A DNA stretch of 64,000 nt. Source: Granulosicoccus sp045106855. Lineage in GTDB: Bacteria; Pseudomonadota; Gammaproteobacteria; Granulosicoccales; Granulosicoccaceae. Of the stretch, positions 54,018 through 62,792 are shown piece after piece. The stretch covers positions 21,105 to 85,104 of the forward strand of contig JBGCFI010000096.1 of the NCBI GenBank assembly GCA_045106855.1, in the 5' to 3' direction. The notes under the pieces were generated by a model. The model made no database searches and was not told where the DNA came from. It saw only the letters and a list, made by a program, of their open reading frames with translations. Position numbers and translations under genes: made by a program. Position 1 is the first letter of the stretch. Each line of letters begins with the position of its first letter.

Positions 54018-55085
54018 TCACAAACCCGCACGATACTCTGATGGCGTCTGGCCCGTCCAGCGTTTAAAGGCCCTGAAAAAGGCGCTGCTCTCATCAAAAC
54101 CCATTAGCGCGGATACCTCTTGCAGGCTTAGCTCACTCGAAGCCAGATACTGTTGCGCCGCCTGACAGCGACAATCGTCCTTGAGTTGCTGGAATGAAGT
54201 ACCGGCATCACTCAGCTGTCGGCGTAGACTACTCACCGACATACCCAGCTGTCGACCCACCTCGGTAGCTCCCGGCAAAGGCTGGGTAAAGTCGTCTCCA
54301 AACAGAGCCAGTACACGATCACTGAGCTTCTGCTCATAGTAGGAGGGGACGATTAACCGATAGGGCGCTGACTTGAGAAATACCGACAGGCTCTGTTCAC
54401 TTTGAACATTCGGCGCATCCAGTGTGCCTGGCTCAAAACACAACATGGAGCGCGCGCCATTGAAGGTCACCGGACAACGAAACAACGTTAGCCACGGTTC
54501 TGGGCGCGCAGGCGGATCAAAATCAAAGACGACCTCTTGCAATGGCAAACTACGCCCGGCAAACCAGCTCAGCAGACTGTGCCAGAGATACAACGAGGAG
54601 CGAATGCAGACGGGGTGCTCATGCGCAAGAATCTCATCGATGGAACGTAAATCACGCGCCACGGTTGCAAACCCGATACAGGCTCTGCCGCCATCATCAA
54701 AGCGCGCAGGCTTTACACCTTCCGTGAGACAGATATCCAGAAACTCCCCGGCACGACGAACCACACTTGCCAGGCATGGCCGGTGTATGGTGCATAAGCA
54801 CATCATGCGAAAGGTACCTGTAACAACCGGCCCTCCACTAACCATTCCCAACGACTCATCATTAAGCAGTTTTATGCTGCGCTGGTACATTCTTCCGAAC
54901 ATGGCCGCATCAAGCATCGTTGCATTTTCTATGCACGACAGACTTATTGACTCGCCCGATAGAATGATCGAGGGATCGTGTCCCTGTTTTACGACAGCTG
55001 CGAGTAAGGTCCGAGCGTAGTTTGCGGAAATGTACGTTGCATCCGCGTCGTTATCGGCATTCAACTTAGTGGCATGGTTTTGCAC
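54018..55085 (-). CDS. AraC-family transcriptional regulator with arabinose-binding-like N-domain
   Basis: DNA-binding regulator of 355 residues. Residues about 20-230 match the AraC-type ligand-binding domain of the OruR/ArgR-like class (PF12625-like). The C-terminal AraC HTH pair spans about 255-353: EVGRQLGMSVSSLRRQLSDAGTSFQQL and LSLQEVSALMGFDESSAFFRAFKRWTGQTPSEYRAG. It lies directly upstream of the acyl-CoA dehydrogenase gene on the same strand, which suggests control of beta-oxidation genes, though the regulon is inferred from position only. Confidence 0.9.
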   Translation of the reverse strand: MQNHATKLNADNDADATYISANYARTLLAAVVKQGHDPSIILSGESISLSCIENATMLDAAMFGRMYQRSIKLLNDESLGMVSGGPVVTGTFRMMCLCTIHRPCLASVVRRAGEFLDICLTEGVKPARFDDGGRACIGFATVARDLRSIDEILAHEHPVCIRSSLYLWHSLLSWFAGRSLPLQEVVFDFDPPARPEPWLTLFRCPVTFNGARSMLCFEPGTLDAPNVQSEQSLSVFLKSAPYRLIVPSYYEQKLSDRVLALFGDDFTQPLPGATEVGRQLGMSVSSLRRQLSDAGTSFQQLKDDCRCQAAQQYLASSELSLQEVSALMGFDESSAFFRAFKRWTGQTPSEYRAGL

Positions 55086-55099
55086 ACCAGCCTTATCCT

Positions 55100-55543
55100 T
55101 TACGCATCTTCTGGTGGTGGCAGGAAATCCACTTCATGCATGGCTGATAAACGCACGAGTTCTTCAGGATCCGTCACGCCATCGAGAAGCACAAATAGAT
55201 CATAGAGTTTTCGCGCCGGAGCTACTCCGAACACCACCTTTGCCTCCGCCCCCGAGCGATTGAAGATGCCATGCGCTTCGCCCATCGGCATACGAACCGT
55301 ATCGCCGGGCCCTGCTTTGTGAACATCACCCAGAAACTCTATTTCCAGATTGCCTTCGAGTACGATTATCCATTCGTCCTGAGTGGTGTGAATGTGTGGT
55401 GGCACAAACGTATCAGCGGGCAGCATGGCATGCCATACAAATGCATTATGGCTAAGCAGTTTAGGCACATAGGTTTGACCGACCACATTCCACGACACGC
55501 CTTCAAGGCCAGTTGCTGCAGGAGTAATTCCTTTATCCATCAT
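55100..55543 (-). CDS. single-domain cupin protein
   Basis: Small cupin of 147 residues with motif 1 as HAMLPADTFVPPHIHTTQDEWIIVLEGNLEIEFLG (two His and a Glu) and motif 2 as GDTVRMPMGEAHGIFNRSG. All likely metal ligands are present. It lies 14 bases before the AraC-type gene on the same strand. Possible roles include a small dioxygenase or isomerase or a ligand-binding protein; none is specifically supported. Confidence 0.85.
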   Translation of the reverse strand: MMDKGITPAATGLEGVSWNVVGQTYVPKLLSHNAFVWHAMLPADTFVPPHIHTTQDEWIIVLEGNLEIEFLGDVHKAGPGDTVRMPMGEAHGIFNRSGAEAKVVFGVAPARKLYDLFVLLDGVTDPEELVRLSAMHEVDFLPPPEDA

Positions 55544-56178
55544 TGTTCTCTTGGTTGTTGTTGCAGTGGACAGCGCATGTAAATCACCATCGACTGCTTT
55601 ATTCGTTTTAGTTGTTCCTCTATTAGTGCGCTATTCCCTTGTCGCTTACCAGATAAGGAATTTCTTCTTACAGATAACAGAGTATCAGCCCATACGCTGG
55701 ATTCGCCACCCCTTTGCGCAGATGATATCGACAAACAGGCAAGTATCCAGAATCTCCACCTTGGGCAGCCTTCGACCCGGTTGAGCCGGCGGACGCCAAA
55801 GTGCGAAAACAGTAAGTACCTTATCGAGCATCGACCCTGTGTTCGAATTTGCTCAGATGCTCGCCAATGCTCGTTGCCTGCACTGACCAGATATCGCCAA
55901 ATTAATGACGCTCAAACGTTAGCGGCGTGGTACGAAGGGTCAAGTAGCGAGCTAATGGAAAATGGGCTTCGATGTTTTGCTCAACAAACACCAGAATCTT
56001 ATTGATTGCATGCAGCCGCATCACTAAAAGCTCGTTAGAACCATGCATTAAGCAATTGAAATCTATCGACTAAACAATCTCTGCGTTATCTTGCACTGCC
56101 ATTAAACACCCTAAAGGTGACAAGCTGGTAACCCTGTGCGAGACTTGAGATCGAGTTTGTAATGATGTTTACCAAACG
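55544..56178. other. 635-base region without recognisable genes
   Basis: Open frames of up to 77 codons occur, but none has a family motif, signal peptide or ribosome binding site that I would trust. I see no hairpin terminator, tRNA or repeat. The region must carry the promoters for the cupin-AraC pair and for the plus-strand envelope cluster. Confidence 0.5.
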
Positions 56179-56931
56179 ATGTTTGATCGAGCGAATGGAG
56201 TCCGAATCAGTAGCGTAATTGTCGCTTACCTGATGTGTGGCTGGGTGCAAGCGGACAATCCCGCCATCACGATGATGCCTGATGAACAGACGTTTTTCGA
56301 AAAATACGACGAAACCGTGGATGTCGCAGGCCAGCTTCGTGCGGGGCTCATGTACGACAGCGTCTCTGGCAAAGTCGATGTAAAAAACCTGAGGATGGAT
56401 CTTAGCCTGCAACCCGTGGGCGCTAACGAGCGAGCCTGCGTGCGCGTCGCCAGCCGCAATGGCGCGTTCAGTGCCACCTGGGAAATCACGCTCAAAACAG
56501 AAATTGATGAGCAGGTGATAACTAATTTTCCGACCAAACACGAAGCTGTTCTTAAACGCTTTGCCACTGATGAACTCGTTGCGATTGCTTCAGTTGTCGC
56601 GCCAGGCCAGGAATGCACGGTGGCCGGGCGTCGTTATCTTCCAACCAGCTGGGGAGAATCCAACCGCCAGATTATCGTGGCCTATCTGAACGCGGACAGC
56701 ACAGATGCCCTTATTGCCGGCAAGACGCAAAACGGCACGCCCAAAGCTCCGTGCAGAATACTGCCCGCGACTGATGAGAACACAGCATTCGATACCATTT
56801 GCGCCCTGAATCTAGCGGAAGCGTCAGGCACCTCCGGATCGGAGTTCCAATCACCCAGCGAACTAGTTGTGCTTCGCAAGAATTTCTCAACGGTGATGAA
56901 AAAAATCAACTACCCACTATCAGCGAAATAG
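56179..56931 (+). CDS. periplasmic protein of unknown function, first gene of envelope cluster
   Basis: Not recognised. The 250-residue protein starts with a signal-peptide-like segment (ISSVIVAYLMCGWVQA, cleavage near 26). The mature part is a mix of strands and helices with four cysteines (ACVRVA, QECTVAG, APCRIL, TICALN), enough for two disulfides. There is no lipobox. It is followed after 7 bases by a membrane protein gene and begins a run of five co-directional genes. Confidence 0.7.
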   Translation: MFDRANGVRISSVIVAYLMCGWVQADNPAITMMPDEQTFFEKYDETVDVAGQLRAGLMYDSVSGKVDVKNLRMDLSLQPVGANERACVRVASRNGAFSATWEITLKTEIDEQVITNFPTKHEAVLKRFATDELVAIASVVAPGQECTVAGRRYLPTSWGESNRQIIVAYLNADSTDALIAGKTQNGTPKAPCRILPATDENTAFDTICALNLAEASGTSGSEFQSPSELVVLRKNFSTVMKKINYPLSAK

Positions 56932-56938
56932 CCTTTGC

Positions 56939-58318
56939 ATGAACAGGATTGGCTATACACCGATAAGGGCGTTGTCGGTAGGCGGTGCCTACGGGGATCT
57001 TCGTGATGACTGGGATACGCTAACAAAAAAAGAAAAAAAGTGGCTGGATATCATTCCATGGTTTATCGCCGCTCTTGCTGCCATCCTGCTGGTATGCACA
57101 TTCCGCTTGGGCGGATCAGCAGTACATGTCAGTTCGCGCACAGAACATCTTGTGTACACGCCCCTTTTCAGTGACCCACCGGTCTGGTTACTAAAGGATA
57201 CCGTATTCGAAAATGCTGATTTAAACGACGCCAACCTGTTCGATGATGATAGCGATACCCCTGCTTCCTATCGGGAAATTCGAACAGCAACCATTGACAA
57301 TAAGGCAACGCCAAACGTCAACGGCTTCCTACAGCTGAACTGTGGCGATCGTGTGATCGTCAGCCGACTGGGAACCGGTTTGGTCAAAGTCGATGTCAAT
57401 GCCGTTCAGGATGTTGTCGTCACGGATGATGTCGGTGATGCGGTGGTGTTTGATAAACCGCTGAAAAAATCGTTCTCCTTTTATCCGCATGCCAAACTCA
57501 AAGAAGATGGCACCAGCCCCACCCACGCAATAGCTGAAAGCATGGCGTCCTCTTCCTATGTGTGGCCAATGGAAGGCCAGATCATTCCAAGCCGGGCTGT
57601 CGGTGTGGATACCGTTGCCACTCAAGGCTTAATGCTCAGTGGCCGTGTGGAATTACTCAACCGCCGGGTGATTGGTGATGGAAGCTATTCAGTGGCTGTG
57701 CATGACCTGGAGCTGGGTGATCATCTGGTACTGGCCACCGCGAACACCACAGAAGATAAACGCAACTCGGTACTGAAAGACTGGACAGAAAAAATGCAGG
57801 ATCCAGCCTTTAAAGATAGCTCAGTCAGGATTCTCCAGACACCCGACAACTGTGAAAATCTGCAGCCGGACGAAGATTCATTCAAATCGCGTTTTATGGA
57901 CAGCAGCGGCACCGACAAGGGCTTTATCCATATCGATGACGAAAAAGGTCTGGCCGTATCGCTGGTCAGCAACGCACGATTTGTGGATATAAAGCGTTAT
58001 CGCAGCACTGCCATTCGCCTGCAAAGTAGCGCCATTAAGCGATTGCAGAACGACAAGCTGTTCGGTCTTGCCTGGTCAGCCGTCCTGTTCTCTTTCATGG
58101 CCTATCGAAAGCTGGCACGCGCCTACATCATGAGCCGCGGGCGGCAATCACGGCTGCCCGGTTCCGACACACTAACTGACAATTCAGATGAGCCAGATAC
58201 CCCAATAGATCCGACGGAAAGTACCAGACAAACATCCGCTAATTCCTCAACCGCACAATCAGGTGATTCACGAGACTCTCCAGACAATACAAACTCAGAG
58301 CCAGAACAGAACCCATAA
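56939..58318 (+). CDS. two-transmembrane protein with large periplasmic domain and disordered tail
   Basis: Not assigned to a family. Of 459 residues, TM1 spans about 38-56 (IIPWFIAALAAILLVCTF) and TM2 lies near 378-395 (LFGLAWSAVLFSFMAYRKL), leaving about 320 residues on one side, presumably periplasmic. The last 60 residues are Ser/Asp/Pro/Thr-rich and probably disordered in the cytoplasm. The shape recalls membrane scaffold or signal-relay proteins. The next gene starts 5 bases after the stop. Confidence 0.75.
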   Translation: MNRIGYTPIRALSVGGAYGDLRDDWDTLTKKEKKWLDIIPWFIAALAAILLVCTFRLGGSAVHVSSRTEHLVYTPLFSDPPVWLLKDTVFENADLNDANLFDDDSDTPASYREIRTATIDNKATPNVNGFLQLNCGDRVIVSRLGTGLVKVDVNAVQDVVVTDDVGDAVVFDKPLKKSFSFYPHAKLKEDGTSPTHAIAESMASSSYVWPMEGQIIPSRAVGVDTVATQGLMLSGRVELLNRRVIGDGSYSVAVHDLELGDHLVLATANTTEDKRNSVLKDWTEKMQDPAFKDSSVRILQTPDNCENLQPDEDSFKSRFMDSSGTDKGFIHIDDEKGLAVSLVSNARFVDIKRYRSTAIRLQSSAIKRLQNDKLFGLAWSAVLFSFMAYRKLARAYIMSRGRQSRLPGSDTLTDNSDEPDTPIDPTESTRQTSANSSTAQSGDSRDSPDNTNSEPEQNP

Positions 58319-58323
58319 GCAAC

Positions 58324-59343
58324 ATGAAAGCTCAACTTATTAGAAAGATTTTGCCCTCACAATTTGATATGCGCAGTGTATGGCGGCGTTTAGCAAGCAG
58401 TGCCGTCATCGCATTTTTGTTGCTCTTCAACAATCCAGCAGCATTCGCTGCGGATGTTTTACTGATGGTTGATGGCGTAAGAGGACAAGGTACGCTGCAA
58501 CAACGAGGCGATGAATGCCTGGTGATCACGCCCAGGCACGTGGTTGAGAATTCCATATCCGATGTTATTGCCACGTTTCCCGATAGAAGTGAAGTGGTCG
58601 CCACCATTCTTGAGCTATATGCTGAGGACATCGCCTTGCTCAGACTGGCATCCCAACCATCAGACGGGTGTTCGGATCGGGCGTTCAATGAGGAGCGCTT
58701 GCCGTCAATGCTCAATTCAGTTACCGAAGGTGTCCTCAAACGCCGGGACGAAACAGGGTCGGCCTCCCTGCTGCAGGTTGATGTGGTGGGCTACGACGAA
58801 CATCGCCTTATTCGCATAGAGCCTCGCTCATCAACCAAATCAATAAAACAAGGGTTCAGCGGCAGTGTCCTGTATCTAGACAGCCAGCCGGTCGGCATGC
58901 TCATCAACAATGAGAGAAGCGACAGCGAAACCGGATTAGTGCTACGTGCAGAAACACTTAATGCCACCATCGATCCGTTTTTTAATGCGGCACAAGGCGA
59001 CCGGTCTTTTCATATTGCTCTGGATGATGCCAGCCGGTTTCTACTCCCCGAATTTCAAACATTGGCCCGACAGCAGAAATTGATGGTCGGTGACAACCCA
59101 GCGGATACAACCTTTGATTTGAACGTAATCAGTAACGTGAGAAACCTTGAAACCGACACCGACAAGATCGTGGAATATAAAACACGACTGGTTATTGTGG
59201 ACACGCTTGAGCGTACCGTGGTGGACCACAGCATCAATGCATCCGGCAACTCCTTTGTGAGCCTGGATAGCGCGCAGCAAAATGCGCAAGCTCAGCTTGT
59301 AGAAAAACTGCGTAAATCCGGTTTTCTCAACCAATTACCGTAG
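58324..59343 (+). CDS. secreted trypsin-like serine protease with C-terminal domain
   Basis: Periplasmic chymotrypsin-fold protease candidate of 339 residues. The signal peptide VIAFLLLFNNPAAFAA is cleaved near 43. The triad is visible: His72 in VITPRHVV, Asp102 in AEDIALLRL, Ser179 in GFSGSVLYLDSQPVGMLIN, in the normal order. Ser179 sits in GFSGS rather than the usual GDSGG, so activity needs testing. From about 215 a separate alpha/beta domain (FDLNVISNVRNL, TRLVIVDTLERTVVDH, AQAQLVEKLRKSGF) resembles small lipoprotein or assembly domains. Confidence 0.78.
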   Translation: MKAQLIRKILPSQFDMRSVWRRLASSAVIAFLLLFNNPAAFAADVLLMVDGVRGQGTLQQRGDECLVITPRHVVENSISDVIATFPDRSEVVATILELYAEDIALLRLASQPSDGCSDRAFNEERLPSMLNSVTEGVLKRRDETGSASLLQVDVVGYDEHRLIRIEPRSSTKSIKQGFSGSVLYLDSQPVGMLINNERSDSETGLVLRAETLNATIDPFFNAAQGDRSFHIALDDASRFLLPEFQTLARQQKLMVGDNPADTTFDLNVISNVRNLETDTDKIVEYKTRLVIVDTLERTVVDHSINASGNSFVSLDSAQQNAQAQLVEKLRKSGFLNQLP

Positions 59344-59428
59344 TCGATGAATGTCGGCAATATCAACATGACTAGATAACGTTACCTATTCGCTACCCAC
59401 TGCTAACAACCGATAGAGACTCCATCCT

Positions 59429-60454
59429 ATGACTACCCCTATTTCAGGCTTTAAACTCAGCTTGATCGCACTCATGTCATCGATTGTCTGCGCTTGTGCA
59501 TCAAAACCCATACAAGTCAACCCGGCAGACTATCAAACCGTTGCGTTAGAAGAAGCAGACGTACTGCCCTCCGTAGAGGAGGTCAATCGCGAAAAATTGC
59601 GCGTCGCTATTTTACCGCTTGAGCTCTTACGTGGACAATCACAGGTAGACAACGCAGAATCCAATGCTTTGGAGCCTGCATTACGCAGTGAACTGGAAGC
59701 CTCCTTACTGGACTCGGGCAAGGTCGATCTTACCGATAGAAACCTTGCCTCAAGACTACAAGGGGCCTTGATTGAATACGAAAAAAGAAAAGGAGAGCCC
59801 CCAAAACCCTTTCAGCAAGCCGACTATCTGGTTATCTCACAAATCGATCTGGCCGCCCTGGACAGTGAGTACAAGGGTGAAACGGTAAATGATAAGGGAA
59901 GAGTCTTGCCGGGAATCTGTGTTCGCAACGCCAAGGTATCCGGTGTGCTCAAGGTCTACGGCATCAAGGAAAACAAGATTGAAGCCATTACCGAAATAGA
60001 CGGATCTAAACGCGATGTGACAGAAGCTCCACAGTGCGCTGACATGGACAATAAACAGGAACGACAACTTTACCAGCAAGCCACCAAGGATGCCGTTGGT
60101 AGTTCAACCGCATTCTTCCGGAAGTTCTTTGCACCTCAGGGGTATATCTCGGAGAAAAGAACCAATGGCAAAGACTGGGTGTTCAAAGTCAGTGCTCGCG
60201 GCCCTGCCATGGCGGAATACAAGAGCGTGAAAATTTTCGAACGCCGGCTTACCGAGAATCAATTGACCAAGCAATTCGAATCAGAAGTGCTTTCGATCGG
60301 TGAAGCCCGTATTACCGATCAGCAGGATGAGGGATTTGTCTGGATTTATATCGCTGACAAAGCCGTAGCCGACCGCGTAAAACTCGGACATATCGTTAAA
60401 CCGGAATCTATCGGCTTTGATCCAATGAGAACGCTGAAGAATTTTAAATTGTAA
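59429..60454 (+). CDS. CsgG/LpoB-like lipoprotein
   Basis: Lipoprotein of 341 residues: signal MTTPISGFKLSLIALMSSIV, lipobox with acylated Cys probably at 23. The mature protein has KLRVAILPLELLRG and LRSELEASLLDSGKVDLTDRNLASRL, the pattern seen in CsgG/LpoB/TolB-N-like folds where a small protein recognises an envelope partner. The C-terminal part (about 230-341) ends in a strand-rich segment with RLTENQLTKQFESEVLSIGEARI. The specific role is unknown. It lies 85 bases after the protease and 59 bases before the next gene. Confidence 0.72.
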   Translation: MTTPISGFKLSLIALMSSIVCACASKPIQVNPADYQTVALEEADVLPSVEEVNREKLRVAILPLELLRGQSQVDNAESNALEPALRSELEASLLDSGKVDLTDRNLASRLQGALIEYEKRKGEPPKPFQQADYLVISQIDLAALDSEYKGETVNDKGRVLPGICVRNAKVSGVLKVYGIKENKIEAITEIDGSKRDVTEAPQCADMDNKQERQLYQQATKDAVGSSTAFFRKFFAPQGYISEKRTNGKDWVFKVSARGPAMAEYKSVKIFERRLTENQLTKQFESEVLSIGEARITDQQDEGFVWIYIADKAVADRVKLGHIVKPESIGFDPMRTLKNFKL

Positions 60455-60513
60455 GCCATTGGCTATGCCAGTGATTGCAGAGCTTGAATATGAGTGTAGC
60501 TAGGGGGAAGAAA

Positions 60514-62769
60514 ATGAAAATAGTTTCATCGGTGACACAGCGTCTTCGCTATCGGACAGCGGCCGTTCTGGCAGTGTCTTTTGCGTTTCCGGTGTCAGGC
60601 CACGCTTTCGATGTTTTCAATGCCAGTCAAACCATCTGTATCAATGAGACCACTCAGGAACAGCGCAACATTGAGCTGGTCTACCAGACATCGGATTCTC
60701 CTATCCCCTGCACCTTGTACTACGACAAGGCCGGCAAACGTGAAGAGGTGGCTTCGGCAAAAAACACCAAAGGTCACTGCGAAAAAATCGAGCGCAAAAT
60801 GGTCAGGAATCTACTGGGCTCCGGCTGGAATTGCCAACATAGCTTTCTGGGTGAGATAGGCTTGCAGGAGAAAAGCGAAATCTCGTTGAACCTATTCTCT
60901 ACTAAAACACAGCTATCCTCTGGCGATAATGCCATTGCATTACCCGGCGACGATGCTCCGTTGGCTGGTAACAAAGATGGTATCGATTCCAACACGGTTG
61001 GTGAGGATACTAAACCCGCCCTTACGCTTGCAGAGTCTCCCAATGATCTGCCCGCTCAAAACAACGAGTCCGCTGAGAGTATCGCCAACCGGCTCAAGGC
61101 AACATTGGAGGAGGAATACATTGGCGATCTGCAGGATCGGATTCAAGAGGATTTCTCTGATGCTCTGGGCTCCGAATACGTGGTGGATGTGACGGTCCGG
61201 TTGAATCTTGATGTCAGTATTTCGCAAACACCGGTCACTGAAGATTCCGAGCCGGAGATCACCTTAGCCACGGATGTTGACGACAGCAGTTCCGAAACAA
61301 TGGCGCTTAATACAAGATCCATTAGTACTGATACTGAAAACAGCACCCCTCTTGTTGCAAGCCTCCCTGCAAGCCAGGGCAGCTATACGCTGGCATCCCA
61401 GGCATTTGGCAACGAGCAGGATGCACATCGCTTCGCTGCAGAATTCCATGGCATGTACCCGGGCGTGTATTCTCGTGTTGGCCAGTTCAACGACGAACAA
61501 ACCTGGCGCCTTGTGTTAGGCATGGATGATCAGCAAGAACGTCTCAGTGATGGCATCTCGCAACTGGACACCCGCACCCAGGGTTATTTTGAAGTACTGA
61601 AAACACCAGCGAGGTCAACGCACGAGAGCTCACTGGTCTTGATTCCTGACGACTGGGCACGCTATGCCGTTGCCAGTTGTTATGCAAAAGGCAAAACAAC
61701 ATCTCAGGAACTGGCTGAATGCGCTGACGTTGTGCTGGATGTTGATTCGTTCTTATCGTGTCTGGCCGGTGGTATTTGCAATCCTGAACGGCTATCTGAA
61801 GATCTGACGCCCACACAGATTGATTTTCTGGAAGTGGTGGGCTCGGATGATCCGGTCGCTGCCGCGCGCAGCATTCTAATCACCGACTTTCAGGGATGTG
61901 AGAATCTGACGAACCCCGGCTCGGAGGAAGCAGCTGAATGTGTTGCCTTGTCAATTCTGGATGACGATCAACGGCAGATGTATGAGTGCTACCAGAACGC
62001 TGATGAAAACCTTGATCTGATTGATTGCGTGGGCAACGAGACATTGTCTGATAATCTAATACTGTACGAGCGTTGCTCAATTGACAGCATTACCATGACC
62101 GAATGCGTCATGGCAGAAGTTAACAACGAGCATCTGAACGCCGCTGCCCGCTGCGTTAACTACGATGAAACGGAGGCGATACTCAGCTGCGCGATTGAGT
62201 CCAATATAGACACCGATCAGTCCAGAGTACTGGCCTGTGTCACAGGCTCTTCAACACGGGCTGATCAGGCCCAATGCTTGAGCCGAGAGTATCTCGATAC
62301 TGAGCAAGCCGCACTACTCGATTGCGCACGCGGCGATGTATCCGAAGCTGACTTTGGACTATGTGTCGCTAATCAGCGAGGTATGCTCAGCGGTGATGAA
62401 TACCGGGCCGCCGAATGTCTTCTGGCAGGCGAAACAGAGCCCAACAGTCTATTGAATTGCGCAGGCGCCCGGTTTGCCAGCAACGAACTCAACCAGTGCC
62501 TGGACGCCAGCATCCCTCTTAGTGATTGCTTTACAACCGAGACGCTTATCAGCGAAGTTGTTGCAAGCAACATTGACAATCTGATTGATGTTCAAGCGAT
62601 AGACAATGAGATTGCCATGTTCCGCGCTGACCTGTACGCACTGGAAGGCGGAGACCTGACCGAGGTGCTTTCGGATGAGGCAAGCGCTGAGCTATTTTCT
62701 ACCACCGAGGAAATTGTAGAAAAAGTGAAGAAAAAAGGCGGTGGATTGTTGAAAAAACTGGGGTTTTAG
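60514..62769 (+). CDS. secreted SPOR-like protein with Cys-pair helical repeats
   Basis: Not recognised as a whole. Start ATG at 60514 with AGGGGG upstream; an upstream TTG at 60475 is in frame but has no ribosome binding site. Residues 1-32 are a signal peptide (VLAVSFAFPVSGHA). An N-terminal Cys-containing domain precedes an acidic linker. Residues about 285-360 look like a SPOR domain (GSYTLASQAFGNEQDAHRFAAEF...YSRVGQF...TWRLVLG). From about 388 to 680 come roughly ten pairs of Cys spaced 9-13 residues apart (CVTGSSTRADQAQC, CARGDVSEADFGLC, CYQNADENLDLIDC) with a period near 30. The C-terminus ends in a Lys/Gly-rich helix (VEKVKKKGGGLLKKLGF). SPOR domains usually bind denuded septal peptidoglycan. 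Confidence 0.78.
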   Translation: MKIVSSVTQRLRYRTAAVLAVSFAFPVSGHAFDVFNASQTICINETTQEQRNIELVYQTSDSPIPCTLYYDKAGKREEVASAKNTKGHCEKIERKMVRNLLGSGWNCQHSFLGEIGLQEKSEISLNLFSTKTQLSSGDNAIALPGDDAPLAGNKDGIDSNTVGEDTKPALTLAESPNDLPAQNNESAESIANRLKATLEEEYIGDLQDRIQEDFSDALGSEYVVDVTVRLNLDVSISQTPVTEDSEPEITLATDVDDSSSETMALNTRSISTDTENSTPLVASLPASQGSYTLASQAFGNEQDAHRFAAEFHGMYPGVYSRVGQFNDEQTWRLVLGMDDQQERLSDGISQLDTRTQGYFEVLKTPARSTHESSLVLIPDDWARYAVASCYAKGKTTSQELAECADVVLDVDSFLSCLAGGICNPERLSEDLTPTQIDFLEVVGSDDPVAAARSILITDFQGCENLTNPGSEEAAECVALSILDDDQRQMYECYQNADENLDLIDCVGNETLSDNLILYERCSIDSITMTECVMAEVNNEHLNAAARCVNYDETEAILSCAIESNIDTDQSRVLACVTGSSTRADQAQCLSREYLDTEQAALLDCARGDVSEADFGLCVANQRGMLSGDEYRAAECLLAGETEPNSLLNCAGARFASNELNQCLDASIPLSDCFTTETLISEVVASNIDNLIDVQAIDNEIAMFRADLYALEGGDLTEVLSDEASAELFSTTEEIVEKVKKKGGGLLKKLGF

Positions 62770-62792
62770 ACAACCCAACGTTAACCGTTAAT

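Noticed and set aside
55551..56005. Small ORFs in the gap before the envelope cluster
   Set aside because: They have no ribosome binding site, motif or signal sequence, and their composition is that of random open frames.
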